Assembly (NCBI GenBank): GCA_941918925.1
Contig: OW799233.1
Span: forward strand, 134,136,533 to 134,200,532
Direction of reading: 5' to 3'
Source: Phyto melanocephala
Taxonomy: Eukaryota > Arthropoda > Insecta > Diptera > Rhinophoridae
Length of the DNA stretch: 64,000 nucleotides
A program made the position numbers and the translations under genes. The notes beneath the pieces are model-generated. The model was not told the origin of the DNA. It was given only the letters and a program-made list of their open reading frames with translations, and ran no database searches. Below are positions 23,201-31,494 of this stretch, piece after piece; the stretch's first letter is position 1, and the number at the start of each line of letters is the position of its first letter.

Positions 23201-25149
23201 AACGCTTTATCTCAAATTCATATAATTTCTCTATGGACAAAGTTTTTGGAAGAATAAAGGACTATATATGAGTTGTATTTATTAGCAGAACTACTTCGAC
23301 ACGCCTACTACAACGCCCACTTTTCACGTAATCTACTGTTAATGAAATTCAAAAGCTCATAAAACTAATAAAACTAGAGGTATGTTGAAGAAATTTCGTA
23401 AATATAGTTTTCTAGTCAATGTCATTGTTATGCCAGAAAATGTAGGTTACACGCCCACTTTTACGCCTACCTCCCATATAACGCTTTATCTTAAATTCAT
23501 ATAATTTTTCTAAGACAAAGTTTTTGGAAGAATAAAGGACTACATTGAAATATCTAAGTTAGCAGAATCAATATTGACACGCCCACTTTCAATAAAAGCC
23601 TAAATTTGCGAAAACATTTAACTACCATGTCGAAGTTACACAGAGAAAGTAGAATGTGTTTTAGTATAAAGAGGTTATTTTATAGCGATTACAATTTATA
23701 ACAAAATAATTAATTTTGTGCTATAAAAGTACATCAAATTGGTGGTGGGTATAAAAAATTCGGCACAGCCGAATATAATGCTCTTACTTGTTATTTTTTG
23801 TCTACGATAAATAATTTGCAATTTCAGTTTGTTTACAACGTTTTAAAATTTTCCAAAACGAGAATATAACATTTTTGCATTAAAAATTATTAAAATTAAA
23901 GAAAAAAATATTTTACATATACAGGCATACACATACATATGTTTGTATATACAAAAACGAAATGCATGTGTTTTTTAGTTGTTGTGTTTGTTGCCGGGAT
24001 GCATATTTGTACCTTATGAATATGCCTTGCACAAAAATACCATAAAAATCAAAACAAATATTAATTTACTGATGATGCTATACAACTGAGTAGGAAAATA
24101 TCAAGATCATCAATAAAAATTAAATACATTATTTTTGTTATTAAAAGAAATAGAGCTGAAATAATCTTTGTTAAAAATTAAATTATTAAATGAGATTTTT
24201 GTGATAGAAAATCCAGAATACATTTTCGAAATAAAATATTTATTTATTTATTTATTATTCTGCGTTTACGTACGAAACTGAGCCCATTAAGCCATACTGA
24301 GTCAAAAAAGCAAAAAAAAAAACACAAAAGAAAAAATTAATTATAAAATTTATGAAATATATAATAATGCAGGTATACTTAAGTACATATATAATCTATA
24401 TTTAAATAAAAATGATAAATATTATTTTTTTCTAGGACATTGAATCTGATTTTGACGTTTTTCATCCCAACGAAACCTCTACCGTATTTTCACATTTTAG
24501 CGGTATTGACAGCTTTAAGCCACCACAATTACCAGCCGCTATGCACCATTTTGAATGTCGTGTTGTCTCGATAATTTCATCAACTATATTGCAAATATTT
24601 CCTCATAATAAAGAATTTCGTTATCGCGAAATGGAATTGCAAAGATCCATTAAGGAAATTATGAAACAATCGGCACTACCGTTAATGAAATTCGAACCGC
24701 GCACCTTATGTTTGGCTTGCTACTCTAAAGATAAAGTCTGGTATCGTGCTGTAATTCGTTCCTATAATCCTAATGCCAAAACGGTGGATGTGTTATATGT
24801 AGACTACTTGAACAGTGAGACACTGCCCCTGAAATACGTACGACAGTGTCCAAAGGAATTGTTGGGTTGGCCTTTGCGCACCTTTCGAGTACGTTTACAT
24901 GGTGTTCAAGTCAATCCTAATATTAAAGAACACGAAGTACGTATGGCGTTGCGACGCCTCTTGGCCAAGCGCATATTGTTTGGAGTTGTTAAGAAACATC
25001 CCAATTACCATAATCTCGTTATGGGTAATGATACCTTAAACAGTACCGATCTTATAGAAATATCCTTGTATGAGTCTAAGGACGAATCTCTAAAGGGTGT
25101 AACAATTTATGACCCACTTTTTGAGAATAATTATTTTAATCGTTTTTAA
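8065..25149 (+). CDS. qin: Five-Tudor-domain protein, Qin/Kumo (RNF17)-like; N-terminus outside window
   Basis: Nine exons join with matching phases: 8065-8207, 9331-9933, 10002-10133, 10277-10433, 12395-12514, 19491-20901, 21014-21879, 21958-22512, 24436-25149; every intron is GT..AG. They give 1566 codons plus stop. Five Tudor cores are visible, each with the (W/F)YR(A/G) signature: about residues 205-290, 416-475, 650-740, 965-1040 and 1418-1480, counted from the first residue in the window. An Asp/Glu-rich linker (1145-1330) precedes the last. Tudor domains bind dimethyl-arginine on PIWI proteins. Drosophila Qin has five Tudors after an N-terminal RING and B-box and acts in nuage in the piRNA ping-pong cycle; the missing length fits that N-terminus lying upstream. 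The qin assignment is inference from architecture; another multi-Tudor protein remains possible. Confidence 0.72.
8208..9330. other. Intron with probable decayed insert
   Basis: The intron has intact splice ends. Between about 8620 and 9200 the base composition is less AT-rich than its flanks and there is a short inverted pair (ACATGTGAAAT / ATCACATGT, 8898-8931). It looks like an old transposon relic, but no family could be assigned. Confidence 0.35.
9331..9933 (+). CDS. qin: qin-like exon: Lys-rich linker and start of Tudor 1
   Basis: Acceptor TTCAACAG, donor GAAA|GTGAGT. The first half is low-complexity with a Lys-rich stretch (KKNMNKGKKKTK). The second half has the Tudor lead-in NSPENFYVQK, then YYYMAYHITDKQWYRAMLKK and FLVDFG, the first strands of a Tudor barrel with its aromatic cage candidates. 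An in-frame ATG at 9320 lies in the intron, just before the acceptor, and is not the start. Confidence 0.82.
10002..10133 (+). CDS. qin: qin-like exon: end of Tudor 1
   Basis: Acceptor TTCTTTCAG, donor CACAA|GTAAGT; phase 2 at both ends. It encodes the C-terminal strand and extended-Tudor helix after the first barrel (IPFAAIRCAIYDIMP). Too short to stand out as an open frame alone, but the phases agree on both sides. Confidence 0.78.
10277..10433 (+). CDS. qin: qin-like exon: extended Tudor 1 tail
   Basis: Acceptor TTTGTAG, donor CTAAG|GTATGC; enters in phase 2 and leaves in phase 0. It encodes KPARISIIENVSNELLKIDL, typical of the SN-like half of an extended Tudor domain. Other frames of the same DNA look open but do not join the neighbours. 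Confidence 0.75.
10550..10676 (-). mobile_element. Helentron-like hairpin end, truncated
   Basis: Starts ACAAGTAAAC and carries the hairpin ATTCGGCCATGCCGAAT at 10576-10592. It breaks off where a Tc1-like relic begins (AAAGGGTGGTTAAATTTTAA). Only the 3' terminal part is present. Confidence 0.65.
10677..11080 (-). pseudogene. Tc1/mariner-superfamily transposase relic
   Basis: On the - strand, broken frames read YSPRVKVIQAYYEK, then sequence resembling FRALRDAFGQHNR..SSTIGRIV and ENITVFCDRVAKEQS. These are the N-terminal helix-turn-helix motifs of a Tc1-related family common in insects. The left edge GGGTGGTTAAATTTTAAGGG looks like its terminal repeat. No catalytic domain is visible and there are several frameshifts. 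Confidence 0.55.
11081..12394. other. Rest of intron, no gene seen
   Basis: AT-rich with a somewhat GC-richer block at 11640-12180 that has no long frame; probably old repeat. The splice acceptor at its right end is intact. Confidence 0.4.
12395..12514 (+). CDS. qin: qin-like exon: lead-in to Tudor 2
   Basis: Exactly 40 codons, phase 0 at both ends, acceptor AATTTTTAG and donor ATTAAG|GTTTGT. It encodes VTVLHVEGPEEFYVIK, the conserved (P)xxFYV strand that opens extended Tudor domains. It sits between two transposon-loaded introns of 2.0 and 7.0 kb, which makes it easy to miss. Confidence 0.75.
13525..13640 (+). repeat. SINE-related fragment
   Basis: Shares AGAGACTCTGGACT, GTCTGCTTCTCTT and the following CTATT / TCACAA / ATGGACC order with the fuller SINE at 41876-42092. 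The tRNA-like head with A and B boxes is missing here. Confidence 0.5.
13665..14300 (+). pseudogene. Tc1-like transposase relic (Minos/Bari class)
   Basis: Across several frames the + strand shows LWICESKINFF-like sequence, GIEVFFISWCGSHITAMD-like sequence, the DDE motif FQQDNY.NHTNET and the hallmark SPDLNPVKKLNAD before a last Tc1-like helix. It is damaged by many indels and stops. Orientation matches the host gene. Terminal repeats were not found. Confidence 0.72.
14520..15310 (+). repeat. Long inverted repeat, left arm
   Basis: Pairs with 17960-18811. Landmarks in order: AAAGAATATAAATCATATAG, (TATG)n, CGACTGTGTTACAGTAGCAA, GAAAACTTTCGCC-type region and AAAGTGTAATTTATAA. Small differences show the arms have drifted. 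Confidence 0.75.
15769..17715 (+). pseudogene. P-element (THAP9-like) transposase, disrupted
   Basis: ATG at 15769 opens a THAP zinc-finger domain (CCVKKCQKS.., W near residue 48, ICENQF). The usual final ligand His (CxxHF) is Gln here. After a frame change in an A-run near 16001 and a TAA at 16131, a long open part (to 17354) carries the P-type core: MDEISI (first catalytic Asp), CDQGSTNRK, YDFPHLIKSLRN. Further frame changes lie in a T-run near 17335 and near 17538. Between them is NQDKLENTFSVLRQKG with the last catalytic Glu. The tail ends at TGA 17715. It would excise and reinsert the element using GTP as cofactor; as read it is dead. Most breaks sit in homopolymers, so sequencing error is possible for some. 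Confidence 0.85.
17960..18811 (-). repeat. Long inverted repeat, right arm
   Basis: Reverse-complement partner of 14520-15310. It carries TTGCTACTGTAACACAGTCG, (CATA)n and a GACTGACTGTCTGACTGAC microsatellite (18532-18554) not present in the left arm. Confidence 0.75.
19305..19415. mobile_element. Small MITE-like inverted repeat
   Basis: ACGTGATCGTA near the left end pairs with TACGATCACGT near the right, with AAAGCACAGC in the middle. A similar 115-bp unit with the same AAAGCACAGC centre and ATCACG-type arms is at 27518-27633. Confidence 0.4.
19491..20901 (+). CDS. qin: qin-like large exon: Tudor 2 and Tudor 3
   Basis: Acceptor TTCCCAAACAG, donor AAAAG|GTAAGT, leaving one base (phase 1). 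It carries two Tudor cores: one with CCAVNVNDIWYRAVIEE then VRLVDEG, and one with CLVYTKYHN, LEWYRGVITK and VFLRDIG. A PGEFYIQL lead-in strand precedes the second. The exon reads on in frame from the 40-codon exon, so its internal ATG at 19518 is not the start. Coding bases are less AT-rich than the flanking introns. Confidence 0.88.
21014..21879 (+). CDS. qin: qin-like exon: Tudor 4
   Basis: Acceptor TTCTTTATAG, donor ATATG|GTAAAG, leaving in phase 0. It encodes a textbook Tudor core: EQACVVKYHVDSKFYRGII followed by VQFIDYGNVESV, with the F-D/IDYGN motif that marks functional methyl-arginine cages. A basic, Pro-rich tail ends the exon. Reading through the donor meets a stop 15 bases later, which supports splicing here. 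Confidence 0.88.
21958..22512 (+). CDS. qin: qin-like exon: acidic linker
   Basis: Acceptor TTTTTTTATAG, donor GAAATT|GTGAGT, phase 0 at both ends. All 185 codons are rich in Asp/Glu (runs such as DADADDDYDEDIDDFDD), so the segment is probably disordered and sits between Tudor 4 and Tudor 5. It begins with ATG and could look like a separate small gene, but phase and context make it an internal exon. Confidence 0.78.
22513..24435. other. Intron before the last qin-like exon
   Basis: Holds the Helentron-like copy at 22606-23792. The remaining 640 bases are AT-rich with ATTTATTTATTT runs and no coding signal. Confidence 0.7.
22606..23792 (+). mobile_element. Helentron-like element, near-complete 1.2-kb copy
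   Basis: Starts TTATACCTGCCACCAAG, ends GGTGGTGGGTATAAAAAATT followed at once by the hairpin ATTCGGCACAGCCGAAT (23758-23774) and the terminus TAATGCTCTTACTTGTT. The subterminal inverted repeats and single 3' hairpin match the HINE/DINE plan. The interior contains several TGGGCGT phrases, two roughly 270-bp related halves (around 23140-23330 and 23440-23600) and no ORF. It serves as the reference for aligning the split copy at 2485-7785. Confidence 0.78.
24436..25149 (+). CDS. qin: qin-like terminal exon: Tudor 5 and stop
   Basis: Acceptor ATTTTTTTCTAG, phase 0, TAA at 25147-25149. It holds the last Tudor core (CLACYSKDKVWYRAVIRS, VLYVDYLNSETL) and a C-terminal extended-Tudor part rich in basic residues (REMALRRLLAKR-like stretch). 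The preceding 1.9-kb intron contains a whole Helentron-like element, yet both splice sites are intact. Confidence 0.85.
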   Translation, partial: DIESDFDVFHPNETSTVFSHFSGIDSFKPPQLPAAMHHFECRVVSIISSTILQIFPHNKEFRYREMELQRSIKEIMKQSALPLMKFEPRTLCLACYSKDKVWYRAVIRSYNPNAKTVDVLYVDYLNSETLPLKYVRQCPKELLGWPLRTFRVRLHGVQVNPNIKEHEVRMALRRLLAKRILFGVVKKHPNYHNLVMGNDTLNSTDLIEISLYESKDESLKGVTIYDPLFENNYFNRF

Positions 25150-25259
25150 TTGTTTATTTTTTGGTTGGATGCGTTTTATTTTTGATGAAAAAAAAACTTT
25201 TAATTTATTGTTTACTTTTTTTACACATTCTTGAAAGTGATTTTTTTATGCGTAGTCTT

Positions 25260-25265
25260 AATAAA
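25260..25265 (+). terminator. Poly(A) signal of the qin-like gene
   Basis: AATAAA lies 111 bases after the stop codon in an AT-rich 3' UTR with T-rich sequence around it. It is the first canonical hexamer after the stop, hence the likely cleavage signal. Confidence 0.5.
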
Positions 25266-25675
25266 ACATATAAATAATTATTTATATTAATATACATTTA
25301 AGAATTTTTTATTTAATATGCAAACATATCAAGGTGAGTTGAAAAAAGGTATTTAACCAACCAATATTAGTTCATCAGGTAGTCTTGATTCGTCAGCTGA
25401 TTATTTTTTTCGCAGCACAGAGGAGAAGTATTTGGCCTGAAAAGCTGGCCAAAATTATTAAGTGTTTTTTGAATTAACAGTTTTAGTTTTTTTAAAATTT
25501 TTAGGTGTAGTATAATATAAAAAGTCTAGTGGCAGATTTTGAAAAAATTACACTGCGCAACAAAAGTACACTGCGCAAAAAAAAAGTTTGTCTACCCTAC
25601 ATATAAAAAACTAACTAAACTCATTTTTTTTCTATCTATTACTATTTCGGAGTTATTAAAAAATTAAGAACCAAA
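25266..25675. other. Downstream spacer, no gene seen
   Basis: AT-rich; contains two close copies of CACTGCGCA (25552-25580) and a TCAGCTGATTATTTTTTT phrase shared with the repeat at 36020. Confidence 0.4.
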
Positions 25676-25679
25676 AAGA

Positions 25680-25967
25680 TTAAATTTTTGAGATTTTTCC
25701 AAAAGCCACATTCCTAAGGAATAAAAGACGGAATAAATAGTAAAACTCAATTAAGAAATGTTCTGTTTTTGTACTGCAACTTAAAAATGGGTCACTGCTC
25801 AGAAATAACCAATTCAAGACATCTTGATTTGTATCGCTTCTGCTGAATTTCCTCGAATAATTCGTACGGTATAATCGTATGTGCTCATTTCTGGTCTCGA
25901 CAGCTTCTTCTGACAATTGGATGGTAGTCTGATACCTGGGTGCCCATTTTTTTTTATGTACCTGCAT
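25680..25967 (-). pseudogene. Mobile-element ORF fragment (LSEEA..RN..R..SRK motif)
   Basis: 95 open codons on the - strand contain IQLSEEAVETRNEHIRLYR, then SRKFSRSDTNQDVLNWL and SSDP. From memory this pattern recurs in arthropod transposon-encoded hypothetical proteins, usually repeated through the genome. No start context, no partner exons; flanked by low-complexity DNA. The superfamily is uncertain. Confidence 0.4.
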
Positions 25968-26029
25968 TTATTTTTTGTACTTATTGTTGTGATTAATGTC
26001 TTTTTAAAATCAATTCAAATAAACTGGAA

Positions 26030-26240
26030 ATGAATAACAAATTCATTTTTCGAGTTAATTTGAATTCGTTTTTCCAACTCATTTGAATTAATTCAAAATC
26101 AATTCATTTTGCCCAATTTATTTGAATTGGAAATGAATTGCAATTCATTCTTGCAAATTTATTTGAATTGATTCAAATTACTTTCATTTTTTTTTTTTTT
26201 TTTGTAAAGAATAATTTCAAAATTTTGCTTATTCGTAATG
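26030..26240. repeat. GAATTNATT-rich degenerate repeat
   Basis: Alternating forms of AATTCATTT and TTTGAATT recur about a dozen times in both orientations, making local hairpins likely. No coding content. Confidence 0.6.
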
Positions 26241-26339
26241 AATTGAAATCAAAAAAGAATGATTCATTTACAACTCGGGTAAATACTAAAAATATAGTGT
26301 TAATTTTTTCTCGTAGCAATTTTGTAGATGGAATACAGC

Positions 26340-27190
26340 GACACTAAGAGCCATTCAAAAGTTAAAGAGGAAGCTTGTGTGGGTGGTTGAGGATAAATAA
26401 ACAAAAAACTCACCATCATTGTCAATGACTACTCAGAGAAGGAATGTGTTCATATGTTTGACTACTATTGGGGACTAGCAAGTGGCATGAAGCAAAAATT
26501 GTTGCTATCGTCATGTATTGAACGCATAAATAGGTATTAGAAGAAATCGAGTGTTAAGTCTAAAAAGAAAGCAATCTTACAAGTATTTTATAAAGTTTAA
26601 GAGGAAAAAATTTACATATGTCAACAATTTTATTATCACATAGGCTGTACCATCACACTACTGCCGCAATAAAGGCAAAAAAACTTAACTTTCCACAAGA
26701 GTTTTGAAGTATTTATAAGAGGCACCAGCATAGTAATGATAAAAAAATAAAGTTAATAAACTTGGGAGTATTAAAAGTTTTTAAAAATGATTTCCATTTA
26801 TGATTGTACCTCCAAAGAATGTGCAAATTCAGTTCAAATTAAAACATTTGAGCAAGAATGAGCAATCTGAGATAAAGAAAACATAATCATACAAAAATCA
26901 TCTCTTAGACAAGTAAAAATACAAACAGATTTTTCTATATGATTAGGCAGAAACCAAAGAAATTATCACAAAATTTGTGTGTGCAAGTTTTGATTTGTCT
27001 CCACAGGAGTAGTGCCAACCTCTACTACTCTAGAAAATACCATTATTACAATGAAATTGTATATGGGAGTGGCATAAAAAATTGCTACTGCTTATTATGG
27101 GGTAAAACAGACAGTAATAGAGGCTACAATGAGATATGCTCCATAATATTAACTTTATTTAACAGAATTATACAAAAAGAAAACTAACGA
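26340..27190 (+). pseudogene. Decayed transposon ORF with RGxNEI-type motif
   Basis: Frames on the + strand read KKAILQVFYKV..KIYICQQFYYHIG-like sequence near 26560 and, in an open part at 26939-27187, HYYNEIVYGSG and TDSNRGYNEICSIILTLFN. The order resembles an arthropod DNA-transposon ORF family that carries VCKxFFLxTLGI and RGxNEIxSC motifs (recalled, not searched). Several stops interrupt it and the next motif expected, YSDNC, was not found. Confidence 0.42.
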
Positions 27191-27517
27191 CGCAGTAAAC
27201 CTTTTTTGCGTAAAGGTGTGATGGTCACAATCGAAATAGTAACTACTATTAAAGTAACATACTTATTAACGCTTCACACCATGAAGATAGTTGTTTCGGT
27301 ACACAGTAGAATATAAGAATTTGACAAGAAAAAAACAACCATATAGTCTGATTTTGCATGGGAAGCTTTTTTAGTATGTAATTCACGGACAATTCCAGAA
27401 ATTATAAAACTCAATGTATAAAATACTTGGAATTCTGCATTGCTTATATTGAATTACATTATGGCTACTTTGAAAATAGTGACACGCAAACGATAAAATA
27501 AAAAAACAGGGGGTAAA

Positions 27518-27633
27518 TTACGGCATTCGAACGTGATCTCAATTTGAATGTTCTTTTTAGAATCTCTATACCTAAAGCACAGCGAAATCGATCGTTCAAG
27601 TAAAATTTCAATCGTGATCGAATGCGGCATTTT
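27518..27633. mobile_element. Small MITE-like inverted repeat
   Basis: CGGCATTCGAACGTGAT at the left pairs imperfectly with ATCGTGATCGAATGCGGCA at the right; AAAGCACAGC in the middle as in the unit at 19305-19415. Confidence 0.45.
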
Positions 27634-27789
27634 GGCGTTAGATATTTTTGCATGTACGTACTAAACTGCTGCATGAACAGCCTCATACAGTGATCATGTT
27701 TATGTGCCAATGAATAAACAGCTAACATCGAACACAAAGTAGCTAACTGAGTACATGTTTGATCGAGTTTAACATTAGTAATCAAATGT

Positions 27790-28943
27790 TTGTTTATGTT
27801 GTAATCACAGTGAATACTGTTCGATATTCATGAACAGAAGGCATTGTTCGAACAGAAACAACTAGTTCGAATACTCATGTTGTATTGCGTTTCCATACGG
27901 TAATTGTTTTTATTTTCTTTTTATTAGGAATAAATTCTGTTTAGTGTTAAAGTTTTCAGGAACACGAGGCTTGCAATTTACGTACATTAACGGTTTTATT
28001 ATTTTTTTTTTATGAAAAAGAACTTAAAAATTACCGTATGTAAAAATTATAAATAATTTTATTAGTTTTTAGGGTTATTTTATTTATTTTTTTTAATGTT
28101 GATCTCCTTTATTTGTAATCTCCTTTAATTAAATGAGTAATTCTACGAGGAATGTACCTGGTTTTTCGTTTTTTATTTCATTTTAAAACAATATTTTATT
28201 TTCACATGTAAATACAATACATAGGTATACCTTAAATAATACGTGAAATAATAGTGAATATATTAGATGAAAAAATTTTTTAAAGTTTAAAATATGTATT
28301 GCATTTTTATTTTTACAAAATATGTATATACAAAAAATATATACATATACCTTATAAAATGCATTTAAAAATCAATTAAGGTAGTATCGGGTACATATAA
28401 AAAAAATAAACTGATCGGAAACTACTGCATTTATTTTCTTTTTATATAAATTTTTTAATGTGTTCGAACTTTGATTGAATACGCTGATCTTTTATTATAG
28501 TTTGAACTGTTCAACACTATTTTCACTACGTTTACTAGTGTTCATGATTATGAATACATACAATCGGTCGTATTCATGTTTATGATCATACTTGTTTGGT
28601 ACTGTTTATTGTTCATACTTGTCCACTCATCGGTACTTGTCGGCAATAAACACAAACAAGTTAAACATAAAAAATAAAGTGAGCGTCTTCAGACACAGAT
28701 TTTCTGTGTTCATGCAGCAGTCTAGTACGTACGCATGTATTGTACGTAAATAAAACACAAAATTTGATTCTGATTTTTATGATTTATAATGAATTGATTG
28801 TAATCGTATTTATTTACTTCAATTTGTAAGTTATTTAATTTTTTTTTTTATTTTTAATTCATTGTAAATTGTATATTATGGATTAAATTATATAATAGAG
28901 TTCATAATTAATTTGTTTTTACTAATTTAATTAAAGTTATGAT

Positions 28944-28980
<37 letters not shown>

Positions 28981-30660
28981 TAAATATATTAAATGTATTT
29001 TTAATAAGTTTTTTTTTTTTTAATTTTATTTCACTTGAATTTTATAATGTCCTAGCTTAAAGAAACTAAAAATTAAACTAATTATTGTAAATATAAAGAA
29101 ATATTAAAACAAAAAACTAAGAGGCTTTGATAAGTATACAAAATATATTTAAATTTATAAAATACAATTTATAGTATGTATGCATAAAATGAAAAAACTA
29201 AAAATAATAAAAATTGCAATAAATGCAATAACAATCAATGTTTTTTTTTTTCAATTTCTTATTTAAAAAAAGTCTGTTTAAAGCATAAAATATGGTGTAG
29301 GTAATAAAATTGGAAAAAAATATTTAACATAAACAAAATTTTACTAAATTCCATTACTAAAAGGGTTTTTATTTATTTTTTATTTTTAAAAATTTCTTAC
29401 AAAAAAATTTGTTTTTATATTCTTTTTTTTTTTTAAATAGATTTTTTACAAACGAAATTTTACATATTTTTAGTTAAAAAAAATTATATATTTTATCAAT
29501 AAACATAAAAAATATATGTATGTATTTAAAACTATGAAAATGTATGTTTTAACTTGTATTGCACTGAAAAATATTTTTTTTGTTTTGTTTTTAGGAGCAA
29601 GTTATTTATGTATATGTATGTGTGTGTTTGTAATGAATATTACTTGTAAATTATTTTTTTTTTTTTAGATAACATTTATTTATTTTTTATTTTATTTTCT
29701 TTTACTTATTTTTTTTTTTTTTTTTAACTTATGGAATTAATATAAAATGATTTCAATATATAAGCATTTTACAATTGTTTAAGGCTAAAATTAATTTTTT
29801 TTTTTAATAAAATTATAATTATGTCAAAGATTTTTTTTTTTATATAAAAAATACATATATGAATTAAATAATATAACATGCAAATTTTAAGCAAAGTTAG
29901 GAGAATTTTTAAAAGCATTCCAATATTTGAATTTCATATTTCGAATATAACGATGCAGAAAACGTCTAGGTTTCTTTAGTTTTGTTTTAATATATAAAAA
30001 AGAAACAGATTCGAATACAAAAACATAAATACTAAATAATAAAGAAAAGCTGTATTTTTTCATTCACTCATTTAAGATTATTATTGCGGTGTCGAAAATA
30101 AGTCATTTTGCACTTTGTTTTTTTTTTTTTTTATTGGTTGGCAAAGAAGAAAGGAAAACTGTAAATTTCACATAGTACCATAAGTATGTTCAACAATAAT
30201 GTTGGCTGTAACAAGGCTGATGATTATCTTCATACCTGGCAAATGTTCGTATTAAATAAATTTTAAGCAAGTTTTTTGTTTTTTTTTTATTAAAAACATT
30301 AAAAAGTCTATAATTATAGAAATTATTTGGCATATTCTCTAATTATAGAAAATTTTGGACAAAGGTTAGGTTGGAAAAGAGAGGCACTAAATGCCTGAAC
30401 CCATAACAGGTAAACACGTGTGCCCTAGGGATACAACTTTTTTTTACAATTTTTAAAAATAACAAAATGGCCCTATCCATACCATGTAGCGCATAAAAAA
30501 CAATAAGAACTGCATCTTCCGCGTCAAATGCAATTAAGTTTGGGATCAGTAAGTGTGCTCTCTATAGATTTTGGACATATTTTAGGGATTTATTATTTTG
30601 CGTGTTTTATTGAAAACAAAAAAAAAACAATTTTCTTTTTTTTTTACACAAAACTGTTTG
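27790..30660. other. AT-rich intergenic DNA with poly(T) tracts
   Basis: Nearly 2.9 kb without a credible frame. A GTTC/GAAC-rich block (27800-27890 and 28490-28640, with TGTTCATG-type words) flanks very AT-rich sequence. The longest homopolymer is a T-run at 28946-28978, and many shorter T-runs follow to 30140. Confidence 0.6.
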
Positions 30661-30666
30661 CACACT

Positions 30667-31048
30667 GGGCCAATTCAAGGTGGTTGCATATCAGTCATAT
30701 TTGTACTATTTCATATTATTTTATGCATGCATAAAATTTTTGTTAGTAATTTCCATTCAAAAAGATAATATGACTTTACACATTTGTTTCCTATGTATAA
30801 GAAATTGTTTATGTCATATTTTTAACCATACTGTCTCTCAGAGAGAATTTATTCGCTTCTCACCTCTCAGAGAGAATATTTTCTATTTTTTTCTTTCCTG
30901 TATACACACAATTTTTAACAGCGTCATCTCTTTGTCTTCTTTCTTGTATTAAATACATAATTTGTTAACAAAAGGTGTTCAAAGTCACTAGTCATATTAA
31001 TATGAATTATATGACATAGTACAATATGAGTCTACTTTGAATTGGCCT
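30667..31048. mobile_element. MITE family member 1, 382 bp, ACT duplication
   Basis: Ends GGGCCAATTCAAGGTGG and CTACTTTGAATTGGCCT are inverted repeats; ACT flanks both sides (30664-30666 and 31049-31051). The interior includes TATGCATGCATAAAAT and two TCTCAGAGAGAAT palindromes. A second copy in opposite orientation is at 36142-36525. Confidence 0.82.
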
Positions 31049-31494
31049 ACTATTATTAAAGGTATTCATGTCACCGGTTTTAACCTTGCAAAGTTTTTTT
31101 CAAACACAACATCTGTATAAAATAATTTCGCAATAAACTTTAAATCTATAAATATAATTTTGAAATCTAAATATAAGTCGGTAGCCTTTTTGTTTCGTTT
31201 TCTGAATATTGGCAGCATCACGATCACGTAGTAAACAAAAGTAAATTTAGGCAAGTTCGCTTTTTTCGCAAGAGTAAAATCGGTAACGTAAAAACCTTTA
31301 TAATGTTCTGGCATTCACTTGATTGCAAAACACATCATCAGATTTTAAAATCGCTACTGTATGTTACACAGTTGACCTGTTTTTATATTCATTGTAAATA
31401 CTTATTCCTAAATGGCAATCGTTAATAAATTCCCCACAAATATTTACACGTATTTTTTTTATTTACATTTAATGCGCATTGATAGTTTAAATTT

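Noticed and set aside
27800..28640. A retroviral or LTR element suggested by repeated GTTC/GAAC words
   Set aside because: No LTR pair, primer-binding site or pol motif was found.
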